Assembly (NCBI GenBank): GCA_949751835.1
Contig: CATKHK010000013.1
Coordinates: forward strand, 62,001 to 126,000
Reading direction: 5' to 3'
DNA from: Blepharisma japonicum
Lineage: Eukaryota > Ciliophora > Heterotrichea > Heterotrichida > Blepharismidae
DNA: 64,000 nt
The notes below the pieces were generated by a model. The model searched no databases, was not told where the DNA came from, and saw only the letters and a list, made by a program, of their open reading frames with translations. Made by a program: the position numbers and the translations under genes. Below are positions 26,020 through 39,877 of the stretch, piece after piece. Each line of letters begins with the position of its first letter. Within the stretch, counting starts at the first letter, position 1.

Positions 26020-26067
26020 AATCCCTTAGTACACTCAATATGAGTTGTAGAATCAACTGAGGGGATT
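26020..26067. repeat. Imperfect inverted repeat at the edge of the relic
   Basis: AATCCCTTAGT and ACTGAGGGGATT face each other across about 25 nt, with a few mismatches. It lies just where similarity to copy 5 ends. No function can be assigned. Confidence 0.35.
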
Positions 26068-26305
26068 GACCAGGAAAAAAGCCATCCCAGACCGTTGTGA
26101 TATTGTGCCTAGCCTATAAGTGCTTCTTTGAAACATTTTTTAGAAGATCAAGTAAGTGAATTTCCTTGTTCCTTATTGAGCAATACAGTTTAATCTTGTA
26201 TGGGGTAATTTCCTTGAAAAATATACCTTGTCTTTTAAGAAGCACTATGTGTATTTCAATATTTATAATAAAGAAGGTTTAGACTAAATAATCTATCTAA
26301 TTTAT

Positions 26306-29300
26306 TTACCAATCTTCGTTTCCTTCGTTTTTTAATTCTTCAGGGTCTCTAATTGATACAAATTTATCTTGTGCTTCAGCTCCTTCATCAAGATTAACAT
26401 TCTCTTCATCAAATTTCACTTTGTCTATAGGGTCTTCAATTGGTCTTTTTATTCTTACAGCTTCTGTTTCTTCTTCACTATCCGATTCTTTCTTTTCTTG
26501 GTCGTCGCGATTTAAATTTTGGGAAGACCTAATAGGCTGATTCTGAAGTGACTCATCTTGTTGCATATAAGATTGAGATAATTCATTAATTTCCTCCAGA
26601 ATTGAATCGGTATATTTTTCTTCTGCAAAATCATTATGATATAATTTTTTAAAAATATACTCAGCATTTTTTATTGTTTTAATGAGATTTTGTATGGTTA
26701 TAATATCAGACACTCTTTCTCGCTTTCTCATATCTAGTATTTGCTGGCTCGCTGTGACAATATCAGACCACAGATCCTCTACTGCATCTCTATGTTTTAT
26801 GAATTTGCTAAAGTCTGCATTTGGAAAGCCTTCATAAACTTTTTCTGATATGTTTTTTCGATCATCAAAATTACAGAATTTCAATAGATCTGACCCTATT
26901 GGATACACAAAGCCGAAGTTATTTACTAATCGAACAATTCTTGTTGGGTAGTTATAAAGATATTGAAGTTTCTTATAGTCAAAGCATCGATTATAATCTA
27001 TTTCTTTGATTGCTTCCTTAACTTTTTCTTGGTCATCATATATTTTAGATTTATGCATTGGATCCAAATCTGTTAACTTTTTAAAATATTCTCTGGGTTT
27101 AGTGGAGTTTATGATTACAGTAAGAGACTCACAGTACATATTTGAATTAGCTTCTTTGTCTAATAAGTTGCTTAAACAATTTTTATGCCCCCGGAACATA
27201 AATATTAAATTCTGCATTATTTTAATGCTTAGATTTACTGTTCTTATATCTTGAGTCTCTTTTATTAATTTTTGAATGTTATTACAAACCGTTATTGGAT
27301 AGAAATAGTAATAAGGCTTTTCATATATCGAAGGGATATATGAATGTGTGCATGTTAATAAAGCATATGCGCAGTAAATTTTAAATAGATTTGAAATTTC
27401 ATACTGAGGAATATATTGCTTATACTTTCCTAAGAGCAAGTATATATCTTTACAGACACTTTCAGTTATTCCTTTACGAGCTTCAGTCATTAAATGTTTC
27501 AATCCAAGTGCCATATCGATAATTATGCTTTTAGAATCGATTTTTTCTTCGCATTTAACAAATTTGCTTATCTTAGGCTTTTTTTCTAAATAATGATATC
27601 TCTCAAACATCCCATAATATGGATTTTTTTGGATTTCGTCGATTGCTTTCCTGGCTATGAAATTTATAAGAGGATTTTTTCTAGTTAATAATAATTCATC
27701 AAGAATATCATGATAAATAGATTTTAAAATACAGAGATTGGTTTCGTTTTCAATACTTTCAGTAACAGCATCATTAATAATATCACTAGCAATTCATTTT
27801 GGTAATTGGTGTGATAACTGCAATGCTTTTATGTGCTCAAAATAAATATTTTCTTTACCCGCTAACATTAAAAATAATAAAGCTTTTCTCAGTTTCCGAA
27901 ATGAGTAGTATTCAGAATAAATTTCATCATTCAGTGTTCTAACAGCTTCTTGGATTAATACTTCTTTTGATGCCGTCGTTATATTTATTAATGGGAAAGG
28001 TAAATTTCCTAAATTGCGTTCTATGCTTAATATAAACAAAGACAAAGTTCTGTCACCAAATTTTTCTTTATAAATTTCTCCAGATGTATTAAACATTTCT
28101 ATGATATTTTTTAGCATATGAATTTCCCCTAATATGCATACTTTATATTCAATCTTTTTTGCTAGTTGTCTTTCATTAGATGATGAAACGATAGGCTCCA
28201 TGCGGTTACCTTCTTCATCAATAAAAACCCATCGCGATCTTTCATATATTAACTCACTAAGACAGTGTAAAATGGTTTTAGCGATATCTTGAAATATAAG
28301 GTCTTTAGGAAAAAGTCAATAACTTTCGCCAATATCAAAAGGATAGATTCTATTGTCATCTTTTGCTAAGAGATATTCGCTTCTTATATAATATTTACTC
28401 ATTACCACATGTGTGGAAAATGGCAATAGCCTTGTGTATTTTCCAGGAACGATAAGACTTATCCCGAGTGAGAGCAGCAAATATTCTAAAATAAAACTTC
28501 GAACTGATAACTCTATTGTATTTTCTTTGCCCAAGAGCAGTTTTATGACATTTTCAATTGCTAAAATAAAAGCATTCATTTCTTTGATATCAAAATGCTT
28601 TTTAATTTCATATATAGGTACATCTTTGGAGGACATCATTAACAAAGAAAATGCAGCACAGCACTCAATTGCTTTAAGGCTAGAACTTTCTTTATTTTGT
28701 AAAAATCCATTGAAAATATTGCTTTCCCCAACTATGAAATCCCTTATCCAATTAATTAATTTAGAAAAATCATAATCTTGCCCATAAAACATCATCAGCT
28801 GAATATTTTGAAAAAATCCCTGAGCATTAAAATTCATATTTTCAAAATTTCCTTTCAATGTAAAATTTTTTTTTGAATTCATAGCAATCATAAGCTGCTC
28901 AAGAATCTTTATATGCTTTAGCTCAGCAAAATAATCATCTTCTAAATATTTGTTATATTCATTATTATCCAAAAAATAAAGCCTCATTAAATTTTTGCAA
29001 TCTTTTTCTGGAATCAATTTCAGTGTTTTTCAAAACCCTGCTACTGCCAAGCCATATCCTAAAATTTCTCTTGAATAAAAGCCTTCATCTAAAAACATTA
29101 GAGCGGTTAAAATGCTTCTATACCTCAAGTAAGACCCAGATTTATATTGAGTAATTGGTACAAAAGGTTTGGATAATTTGAAAATAAAAGAAACCATATA
29201 CCAGCAAGATAAATCTGCAAGCCTTAATGAATTGGCTATGAGCATGCATATTCTGGTATGAAGATCATTAAATGCGTCAAGCAGAATTGAGAGAGGGATT

Positions 29301-32300
29301 AGAGGATCGAGGTCAAATTTTTCTGAAAATAAATCAAAGAATTCTGGAAGCTCACTTTGGCACGTCCGAATAAAATCAATAGTTCCTTGGTTGTAAAGAG
29401 TATCTATTTCTGATCTTTGTTTTAAATTATGTAAAATTGTTGCTACATGTTTAAGGATCATAAATAGAGTTTTAGAGTCCAAATTGTTATTAGCTGACAC
29501 ACTTCTTCTGTCATAAAATTCTTTGGATAATTGTACAAATTCATCTAATTTTTTTGAATTCTCCAAATATTTATCAAAATCAGAATCTGGAGCTATAAAG
29601 CTATCATAGAGCTTTAAAAATTTTCAGTTATCTTTATTTTTGTTTAAAAATGGCTCTGGAAAGTATCTGGATACTGATCCTCTGACCATTGATTGCAATA
29701 ATGATCTTGCTTCCTTCTCTTCGATTTTTGAGATATTTTGTTGGATTGCATTTAAAGCTTTATTGTAGTTTTCAGATAGAACGCAGCATTTAATATGCAT
29801 TGCATAGTTGCTAGTATGCTGATAAAATTTTTCTGCTTCGCTATAGCGCTTAAGTTTATAAAAAGATAACCCTGCTTCTGGGCACATGTTAAGTTTAGAA
29901 AATAGCCTAGCAGCATTCACATAATCCTCAGCAGAAGAATAGCAAAGTGCAGCTTCTTTATAATCTCCAATTTCTTCAAAAGTAGTTGCAGCATTCTTAA
30001 AACTAAATATAGTTTCTTGAAATTTTCTCTTGTTTTCTTCTCTTTGAGGTTTTGTGAGTTTAACACCTGTTTCTTTTGCTTCATCTCTAAGTGAAGAAAT
30101 TTCTAAACGAATCCTTTTAGCAGCCTCTGCAATAATAGTTGCATCTATTTTTTTAATAAGATTCAACTCTCCTGCTTTTTCAAAATAAGTTCTTGCTTCT
30201 CCATAATTTTTTCGTCGAAATAGCTTCATTCCTTGTCTTTTCCATAAATTAGAACTTCCAACACTTGTTCTATCATTTTGAATTTCAGCTATTTCATCTG
30301 CCGACATTGAATCATAATCAAATATTTCAATTAAATCCTGAGATTCCCAGCACTTTTGCAGTGATTGCCTGCAAGAATCATCATCGTCAAAAATCATCAG
30401 ATTATTTCTCGTCCTTGTGATGCCTACATATAAATGTTTTAGCTCTGAGCATAGCAAACTGTTTTTCATGCCTTCTCTCGCCTTTTTAATTTCACCTGGA
30501 TCTTTTGTCAAAAATTTTGCAAGCCTTGCCCATTCATTTTCCTCTACTTCGCTGTCCGCGAAAAAATTGTATAAAATGACATTATCAAATTCTAGCCCTT
30601 TTGATTCCAAAATAGTCAGACAAACTACCCCTTTTAGCACTTTTTTAAGTTTTTCCCTCGACTCAGGCGTGCGAACAAGAACGACTTGATCACAGCCAAG
30701 CTCACAATTTGTGCTCCTTTTGGAAATTTTTCGAATACATAAGCTGAGCTGCTCTACTGATTTTGATTTTATAATAACTGGCTGAGGTCCATGATATGGA
30801 GATGTTTCTTTTTCTAATCGATCAACAAAATCAGGGAAAAAAGCGAGCATTAACTGAATTACTATATGAGCAACTTCTAGTATTTCTGTATGGCTTCTAA
30901 AATTCACTGAAAGGTGCTTTATTACTGGCTTTGAGTGGTTCATTACTGAAGTCTCCAAAAATAAAGAATTTAAATCACAAAAACGAAATCCTGCACCTCT
31001 GGTTATAGATTGAGCTGTGTCTCCTGCAAAAAATAATTTGAGCTCAGTTATTTTTATTATCAATAGAAGAAAGCTGTTGCTGCAATCTTGAACTTCATCA
31101 ATAAAAGTAAAGTGAATTGGAGATCCTTTGTATCCTTCATACTCAATGCATTTTAATGCATAATTGACTAGATCTTGGAAATCATAAGCATTTTGCCTCT
31201 TTTTCCAAGCTTCATACTGTACAAAAATATCCCATGCTTTGATTCTTTTAGAGCTCTCTATTTGGCACTGTTTTTTTCCTAAATTCAAGTATATGTCTCT
31301 GTTTATGTGCCCTTCTTCTCTTTTGTAGGCATCTGAGCTGCCTTTAATTACTGAGCTAATTTCTGTTCACATCATTATGGAAGAAACTCCAATCAAACTT
31401 TTTACTCTTGGCCAAAAATTTTGGTCAAAATAATCAAAATCTACCTCAAATGTCGATTTTAGCTCAGTACCAGATGCAGTTTCAAAATATTTCATTTTCA
31501 TCCCTGTCCTCTGTTGGTCATAAGCGATATTTCTTTCATAGTTTTCTTCTCCTTGGGCAAAAAATGGGGAATCCAGAGTTGCGTCTATTCTAGCCATTAA
31601 ATTGGAAACTGAAATAAAGATAGGGAAATGGTCATCTTCAAAATCTAATAGAGATTTGGGTAGTTTAACATCAGATTCTTCATTTTGGTTGAAAAAATGA
31701 TCTTCAAGATCATCATCTTGGCTCTTTTTGTATTCAATTTTTTTAATAGCGCAGTTTAGCTGCTTTTTTAAGTCTTCATAAAGTCGGGTTACTTCGAAAA
31801 TCAAAACTGGGCTTACAGTGATAAAAATTTGATGGAGATTTACCTTTTTGGCAACATCATTTTCAGTTAAACTATTAGTAGTCAACAGTCCAGCCTGATG
31901 TAAATGCATTTTTGATTTTTTTTTAAATACAACTTCTGTAGCAAACATCCTGAGGATCGAAGAAGTAGTTTTCCCTGTTCCAGATCTACCAATAGTCAAT
32001 AAGTTTGATGATTCACTAATTATAGACCTTTCCTCTTCGCTCAGTCTAAATTTGAAGCTTTTAAGCATTTCCATTACCTTAATAAATTGAACGCAGCTTT
32101 CTGGACTTGCAAGCTGGGATAAAATCTGTTGATTTCCTAAAGAAATAGCATTGATAACTTTGAGCGAGTCTGATTTTTCTTTTTGTTTTTGCCCTTTTCT
32201 CCATCTTTTAATGTTTGGAAGATACTTATATAGCGATCTTTCTTCTGGTTTTAGCTTTTCAGTGTCATAGTTAGCTGCCATTGTTTTAGAGTTATATATA

Positions 32301-33034
32301 TAGGCATTATTTATTAGAAGTGGTTCTATATCATTTTTCAAAACCCATAGCTCTGGGACGTCTTTTATTTGCTGTAAATATGAGCTTACCAATTTGATAC
32401 TTTTGGCATTATTTTCAGCTATGTCTATAATTTTTAGCAATTGGACATAATTGAATCCATCAATTAGCCCATCTAAAACTATGGGAAAGCGATTTATTTC
32501 TAGATCAAAAAGAATTCATTTTTCAGGATTTGATATTCCTTCAACTTTAATTGTCCGAAATTCAACTGAATCCCCTTCAATTTGTTCAATTACTCTACTT
32601 TCGTTTAAGTATCCTCCAATTAATTTAATAATAGTCCTTAAAATATTTTGTCTATTATTTTCAGACTCTTTCATAGCAGCAGACCCAAAACTTGGCAAAA
32701 TTACTGGCTCCCATACTTGATCTTCTATTCATGAATTTAGATTGAATGATTTTAATATTAATGATCAATCTGAAAGCAAATAAAGCTCGTCAGAATTTGG
32801 CTGATCAAATGGCCTGTTCCCTTGGAGCATTAGCTCGAAATTCTCGTAAAATTCTATTGCTCATTTGAAGAATAGCCGAGAGTACTCATATGAGGCACAT
32901 TCGCAATTTGCATAATATGTTGAAGAAAATATATTCAGCTGGCTTTTGAGGGTTTGAGTGTTTTCAATAATGGTATTCTCTGTATCTTGTATGAATTTTG
33001 CAAGAGGAGAGATTAGCTTTTGCTTTTTCGGCAT
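26306..33034 (-). CDS. UvrD/Rep-like SF1 helicase with TPR-like repeats, copy 4
   Basis: A frame of 2,242 codons, from ATG (MPKKQKLISPL) to TAA, with numerous TGA read as Trp. Walker A GRSGTGKT lies near residue 349, FIDEVQDCS near 646, then FFAGDTAQSI, VNFRSH, ESKGLEFDNV and YVGITRTRNNL. TPR-like repeats (AALCYSSAEDY, AARLFSKLNM) follow the helicase core. The C-terminal half carries LLPFSTHVVMS and an acidic, charged tail with DPIDKVKFDEEN ending NEDW. One Trp of the WTEISS block is TGA here (31367-31369) but TGG in copies 1-3, direct evidence that the two codons are interchangeable. Copy 3 is the closest relative. An in-frame ATG lies further upstream at 33121. Confidence 0.88.
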
Positions 33035-33427
33035 AATAAAAAAAGTGAGGGAAATGCAAATGTAGCATGCTTTTGAGGGAAAAAAGATGGTGTATATTTT
33101 TGTATGCAGGCATATGCTCATGCATGCAATTAAAGAAGAGTATTATAAAGGACAAGTGTAAAGCTTAAATTGAAAGAAAGTACCGCCTTAGTTAATAAAA
33201 ACATTTGCTCTTAAAAATATATTTTATATAAAGCCATTGCTTTTTAAATTTTAAATACAAATAATAATTCTGCTTAAATTGAAATTCATAGGTGCTTAAA
33301 AGCCTAATAATGAAAAATTTGTAAATAATTACTTAAAAATTATAAAAAAATTTATTGCGGTCCTTCTGATTTTTTACAAAATAAAAAACTAAATATTTAT
33401 AATATTAAATGAATTAAACACTATCTA
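33035..33427. other. Intergenic spacer, 393 bp
   Basis: AT-rich spacer between copy 4 and copy 5 carrying the upstream motif at 33075-33090. Its sequence partly reappears upstream of copy 3. No gene seen. Confidence 0.55.
33075..33090 (-). promoter_or_regulatory. Family-conserved upstream motif, copy 4
   Basis: Gene sense CCATCTTTTTTCCCTC, 41 nt before the ATG at 33034. Confidence 0.5.
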
Positions 33428-36400
33428 TTACTTAAAATTCATAAAATAAGGATCAATCTCTGTTTCTGTTTCTGTAGAGAAAAATTCAAAGCCTTCCTCA
33501 ATTTTTTCTCGCAATATTAATTTTTTTTCATTGAATTTCACTTCATCAAGCGGGTCTTTTAAATTAACTTTTATTTTTTCATTCTTATTATATAAACTAT
33601 CCTCATCTTCAGATTCAATTTGGTCATTTTCATCTTTATTTTTTATTCTTTTAGAAAGGACCTGCCAATTTTCAATATTTTCATCAGACAAAATTCAATT
33701 AATCACTTGGTCTTTTATGTATCCCAAAATTATATCATTGTATTGTTCTTCTGTCAATGAATACTCATAAATTCTACTAACTGTTTCGGAGCAATTATTC
33801 ATTAATGTAATAATAGCCCTCATAATATCGAGATCAGGAATTTCTCTTTGTCTTCTATTACTCAGCAATAATAAATATCCAGAAGATACATTTTCATAGA
33901 TATCCTCAATTACTTGGCTGAATTCTAGAAATTTGCTGAAATTCGCTCTAGGCAAAGTTTCAAAAACTGAATAATTAATATTATGTATATCTTTTATATC
34001 ATACACTTCCAAAAGATCTTCTCCAATTTTCCCAGTAAAATATCTATCTATTAAAATATTAGAAATTCTGTTATTTTCTTCATCTTCATATTTGTAAATA
34101 TATCTAAGGCTGTTTATGCTGAAGTTCTGGCACTGAAATATTTTATTTAGTCTTTCGCTTTCATAAATGAAATCTTCAGGAATAAAGCCTAAAGATATGA
34201 GCTTCTGGAAATTTTCTTCTGAATTTTTTGAGTTCATGATTACAGTTAGACATTGAATAAACATTTCTTTTAATTTTTCCTTATTCTTATTATTGTCTAA
34301 GCAAAACTTTTCATTTAGCAATCAAATATCTTTAAATAACTCAATCATATTATTTATTAAAGATATATTTGAATCAATTTGATCATAATTTATATAATTT
34401 TGGAGATTATTGTAGATTGATATTGAATAGCAATCATAGTAAGGCTTAACCAATTTAGCAGGTATTAATTTTTTTGGGCATGCTAGTAAAGCATGTGCAC
34501 AATATATCTGAAATAAACTAGAGGCTTCTACAAAATGAATATTTTTTAGATTTTTACTTAAAATTTTTCATATTGAATGGCAGGTGCTTTCAGGATATCC
34601 TTCATTTGCACATGATACAAATTTTAATATATTCTTGGTCATTTTATGGATATATGAAATCTTTTCATCAGAAAATATTTTTTTCAATAAAACTTTATTT
34701 AATAAGTCCATAAATATGTGCTCTTCCCCCACAAGCAATAAAAGTAAATAGGAAACTTTAAGTATCGAAAAAATAGTGTGCATTTTGTAGAGACTTGACA
34801 GTGTTTTAATTGCTTCATCTTTTATAGCTTTTCTGGAAGCAGAAGTTAAATTTATATATGAAAACGGTAGCCAGCATATATAACATTTAATCTTTTTAGC
34901 ATAATCATTGTAAATTTCACCTCATATTCCAGACTTATAATTAATCCCGCATGAGTTGCAGAGTGCTTTAATGTCATTTACCATAGAAATTTCTCCTAAA
35001 ATGCATATTTTATGCTCAAGAACTCGTGCTGATGGTCTTTCAATTGTATTAAAAGGATAATTTTTTAAATTTGCTAATTTAATTCTTTCATAAATAAGCT
35101 CATTTAGAGAATGCAAAATTAATTTTGCAATATCTTTAAAAATTAGAGCTTTAGGAACAAGCCAATAATCTCCTTCTATATCAAAGGAATAGGTACTTTT
35201 ATCACTTTTATTCAAAATTATTTCGCTTCTTATGTAATATTTGCTCATAACAACATGTGTTAAAAATGGCAATCATTTGGTACACTTCCCGGGGATTATT
35301 AATTTTATTCCAAATGCTAACAAAAAATATTCCAAAATTTTGCTTCTTTTCTGGGTTTCTATACCATTCGGCTTTTCCAACAAAAGTTTAATTATATTGT
35401 CTGCGATGACCATTAAAGCTTCCATTTCATCAATTTGTAAAAATAATTTGATTTGATGCAGCATTTGGTTTGAACCTACTAATAAAAAGCATATCCCTGC
35501 CCAATTTTCCATAGAAACTTTTGGGTCTTCATGTATAATATCATTATTAATAACATTGTGATCACCTATCAATAGATTTCTAAACCAAAATCTTAAATCG
35601 TTTAATTCTTCATTATTATGATCATTCAGTCTATGAACTTCTCTCATTCAATAGTAATCGTCATCATTTTCTAAGCGAAAACCATCAAAATTTCCATTTA
35701 TTGTCATATGATTATCTGAATTAGCAAAAGCTATTACCTGTTCGAAGTGTTTTATTTCTTTTAATTCAATAAAATAATTTTTTTCTTGTAGTTTATTATA
35801 TTCTTTTCTTCCTAAAAAATACAAATTTATAAGATCTTTGCACGCATTTTCTGGGATAAATCACAATAGTTTTCAAAACCCAGAAATAGCTAAACCAAAC
35901 GATAAAATCCCGCGGCTATAAAAGCTTGGATCTATAAATATAAATCCCGTGTAAATACTTCTGTATTTAAAATAGGAAAATGCATCTTTTCTATAATTAT
36001 TGCAGGATAAAAATGGTTTTGAGAGTTTAAAAACAGATGAAAGAAAATATCAGCAAGATAAATCAGCCAATCTTAATGAATTTGCTATGAGAATGCATAT
36101 CCTTTTATTATAGTTTATGAAGGAATCAAGAAGAAATGATAGGGGCGCTAAATCATTCAAAGCAAACTCATCAGAAAATTTATTAAAAATATCAGGTATT
36201 TTTTGGCAGTCTTTTATAAAATCTATTGTTTCTGTATTATATAATATCCTGCTACCCCTAGTGTTTTTAACAAATTTTTCTAAAGTTTTAGCAATGTATT
36301 TCAAAATTAGAATAGTATTTTTTGGGTCAAGTTTGTTATTTGCAGATAAATTTCTATTTTTACTAAAAAACTCTTCAGATAACTCTCCAAATTCATCACC

Positions 36401-39400
36401 GCTCCGATATGTTGCTCAATAATTTTTAAATTTTAATCCCGGAAATACAAAAATATCGTCAAAATCTCTATATTCATGACCATCTTTATTATTATCTACA
36501 AACGGCTCAGGAAAATAGCATGATAGCCTACATCTTATTATTGATTGTAATAATAATTTTGCATCATTATCTGGAATACCTAAAATATATTTTTCAAGGG
36601 AAGTTAAAGCTTGATCACAATTATTAGCAAGTACATAACATTTCACGTGCATTACATAATCTTGGCTCCTTTCATAAAGATAAGCAGCTTTTATATAACA
36701 TTTTGCTTTATAATATGCCACTGCTGCTTCATGGATCATATTTGCTTTTAAAAATAATTTAGCTGCATTTTTATAGTCTTCTAAAGAGCTATAGCACATT
36801 GCTGCTTCTTTAAACTCACTTGCACTTTCAAATAATTTTGCAGCGTTTCTAAACTGGCCCATAGCTTTTTTCTTATTTCTGCTAATTTCATCTTTTTCTG
36901 CATTTTTGAGTCTTCTCCCAGTTTCTTTTGCCTCTTCTTTAACTGCAGCTATTTCAGAGAATAATTTTTTCCCTTCTTCAGCAGAAATTGTAGCATCTAT
37001 TTTTTTAATTAAAATTTCATCTCCTGCCTTGTGCCAACAAAACTTTGCTTGCCCATAATTTTTTCTATTAAATAATTGATATCCCAACCTCCTTCAAGTT
37101 TCTTGGTTATTTCAGTCAAAGTTTTCATTTTGTGGCTCAATCATTTCATTTTGAATTTCTATATTAAAATCAAATAGATCAATTAATTGATTAGTCATTC
37201 AGCATTTTTGTAGAGATTCTCTGCAGGTACCATCTTCATCAAATATTATTAATTTTTTCCTTGCTCTTGTAATTCCTACATATAAATGTTTCAACTCAGA
37301 GCATAATAAGCTGTTTTTCATGCCTTCTCGAGCTTTTTTAATTTCATTTATATCGCTATCAATAAATTTTGAAAGCCGCGCCCATTCATTTTCTTCAACT
37401 TGGCTGTCATTAAAAAAGTTATATAAAATTACATCATCAAATTCTAGTCCTTTGGATTCTAATATAGTCAAACAAATAGCTTCCTTTAACATATTAGGAA
37501 GGTTTTTTCTTGCTTTATCAGTCCTTACAAGAACAACTTGATTCCATCCAAATTCAATATCAGTAGTTCTTTGAGAAACCCTTTGGATACAAAGTTTAAG
37601 CATATTTATTGAGTTTGAATTCACAATAATAGGTTTAGCTCCATGAATTGTAGACGTTTCCTTATTAAGCCGATCTATAAAATCAGGGAAAAAAGTCACA
37701 ATTAATTGTACAACTATATGAGCAACTTCTAGTATTTCTGTATGGCTTCTAAAATTCACTGAAAGATGCTTTATAACTGGCTGTGAGTGGTTCATAACTG
37801 AAGCCTCTAAAAACAAAGAATTTAAATCGCAAAAACGAAATCCTACACCTCTAGTTATAGATTGAGCTGTATCTCCTACAAATAATAATTTCTGCTCAGT
37901 TAATTTTAAAATTAAAAGTAAAAAATTGTTACTACAGTCTTGAACTTCATCAATAAAAGTAAAATGAATTGGAGAGCCTTTATAGCCTTCATTATCAATA
38001 GTTTTTAGCACATAATTCACCAAATCTTGAAAATCATACGCATTTTGCCTTTTTTTCCAATCTTCATACTGCACAAAAATATCCCAAATTTTTTTTCTTT
38101 TATCAATATCTATTTGTGACTGTTTTTTCCCTAAATTTATATAAGTCTCCTTTTGGATATGCCCATCTCTGTCTTTATATGCTTCTGGGCTCCCTTTGAT
38201 TACTGAGCATATTTCTGATCATATTGTGATTGGAGAAATCCCTATCAAGCTTCTCAGTTTTGGCCAAAAATGATAAGAAAAATAGTCAAAATCAATTTCA
38301 AAAGTAGGAACTTTTACAAAACCGTTAGGAGTATATAAGTTTCTTACCTTCATGCCTCTTTTTATAAGATGATAAGCTATATTTTCTTCATTATTTTCTA
38401 CTCCTACAGCAAAAAATGGGATCTCAAGACTTGCATCCACTCTGGTCAGAAAATTAAAAATAGGAATAAAAAAAGGAAAATGTTCATCCTCAAAATTAAG
38501 CAAAGAATTAGGGAGATTTATATCTGAGTCTTCATTTGGGTCAAAAAAATGGTCATTAAGTTCCTCTGCAGCTGCATTAAATACTTCTCTTCTTATTGCA
38601 GCTTCAAGCTGCCTATGCAAGTTATCATATAGTCTTTTAACCTCAAATACCAAGACTGGGCTTACAGTTATAAATACTTGATGCAGATTTACCTTTTTTC
38701 TGACATCATCTGTAGTCAAATTGCTGGTTTCTAGCATTCCGGAATTATGCAGATGAATTTTCGATTTTTTTTTGAAAACCATTTCTGCTGCAAACATCCT
38801 AAGAATTAACGAAGTGGTTTTTCCAGTACCAGAGCGGCCAATTGCTAGCTGGTTTGAAGACTCACTTATTATTGCTTTTTCTTCATCACTTAGCCTAAAT
38901 TTAAAACTCGTTATTTTTTCCATCATTTTGATGAATTGTAAGCAGCTTTCTTGGCTGGCCAGCTGGTTTATAATTTGATTATTTTCTTGGATCGTACTGT
39001 TTGCGCCTTTACCTGAAATTGATCAGACTTTTTGTTTTTGCCCTTTTCTCCATCTTTTTATTTCTGGAATATATCTATAACGCGATCTTTCAATAGGGCA
39101 AAGCTTAAAAGCGATAAAGGTAGCTGGTATAGTTTTATATTGTTTGACATAAGAAGCACTCTTTCAAAATCTCATCCATTTAGGAACCCACAATTCTGGG
39201 ACACCTTTTATTTCTTGGAGATACGCACTAGCAATTTTTAAGCTTTTACTATAAGTATCAGCTAAATCAATAATTTTTACCAACTGGATACAAATAAATT
39301 CATCAAGTATTCCCTTTACCAGTACTGGAAAGCGATTTATTTCTATGCTAAAAACAATTCATTTATCAGGGTTTGACAAACCTTTAACTTTTATAGCCCG

Positions 39401-39877
39401 AAAACTGACAGACTCGCATGTAATTTGATCCATAATTTTGCTTTCATTGAAATATCCTCCGTTTAGCTCAATAATGGTCCTTATAATATTTTCTCTATTA
39501 AATTCCGAGTCTTTCATTGCAGATAGTGCAAAATTTGGTAAAATCACAGGCTCCCATAATTGGTTCTCTTTTAGGGAGTTCAGGTTAATTGATTTTAATA
39601 TTAAAGATTCGTCAGACAGCAAATAAAGCTCTTCAGGATTTTTCTGGTCAAACTGCTTATTACCTTGAAGCATTAGCTCGAAATTCTCATAAAATTCTAT
39701 TGCTCATTTGAAAAATAATTTGGAATAGTCATAATTTGCGCATTCACAATTCACTCGGTATGTTAATGAGTACAAATTAAGCTGCGCTTTGAGGATTTCG
39801 GCATTTTTAATGATACTCATTTCGGTGTTTTGAATAAATTCGACTAGAGGAGATTTTAGCTTCGGCTTTTTTGGCAT
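33428..39877 (-). CDS. UvrD/Rep-like SF1 helicase with TPR-like repeats, copy 5 (divergent)
   Basis: A frame of 2,149 codons, from ATG (MPKKPKLKSPL) to TAA, with many TGA read as Trp. The helicase core is intact: GRSGTGKT near residue 347, FIDEVQDCS near 643, LFVGDTAQSI, VNFRSH, ESKGLEFDDV and YVGITRARKKL. TPR-like repeats follow (AAMCYSSLEDY, AAKLFLKANM). The C-terminal half is the most divergent of the array: GKYTRLLPFSTHVVMS becomes GKCTKWLPFLTHVVMS and the tail (DPLDEVKFNEKK, ending DPYFMNFK) is less acidic. The strong helicase conservation beside C-terminal divergence suggests selection on the enzyme with a changing partner-binding part. It may be the oldest or outgroup copy of the right-hand subgroup. 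Confidence 0.87.

Larger units (their letters stand above)
24882..26305. other. Intergenic region, 1.4 kb, largely derived from the copy 4/copy 5 junction
   Basis: The left part (about 25000-25330) resembles the spacer upstream of copy 4 (about 33130-33430). The middle (25330-26015) is a decayed 3' end of a copy-5-like gene. The last about 290 bp (26016-26305) match nothing else in the window. Confidence 0.6.

Noticed and set aside
2810-39877. Viral or giant-virus origin of the helicase array
   Set aside because: The genes use the host's UGA=Trp code, match eukaryotic TRANK1-type architecture and are not accompanied by any capsid, polymerase or integrase gene.
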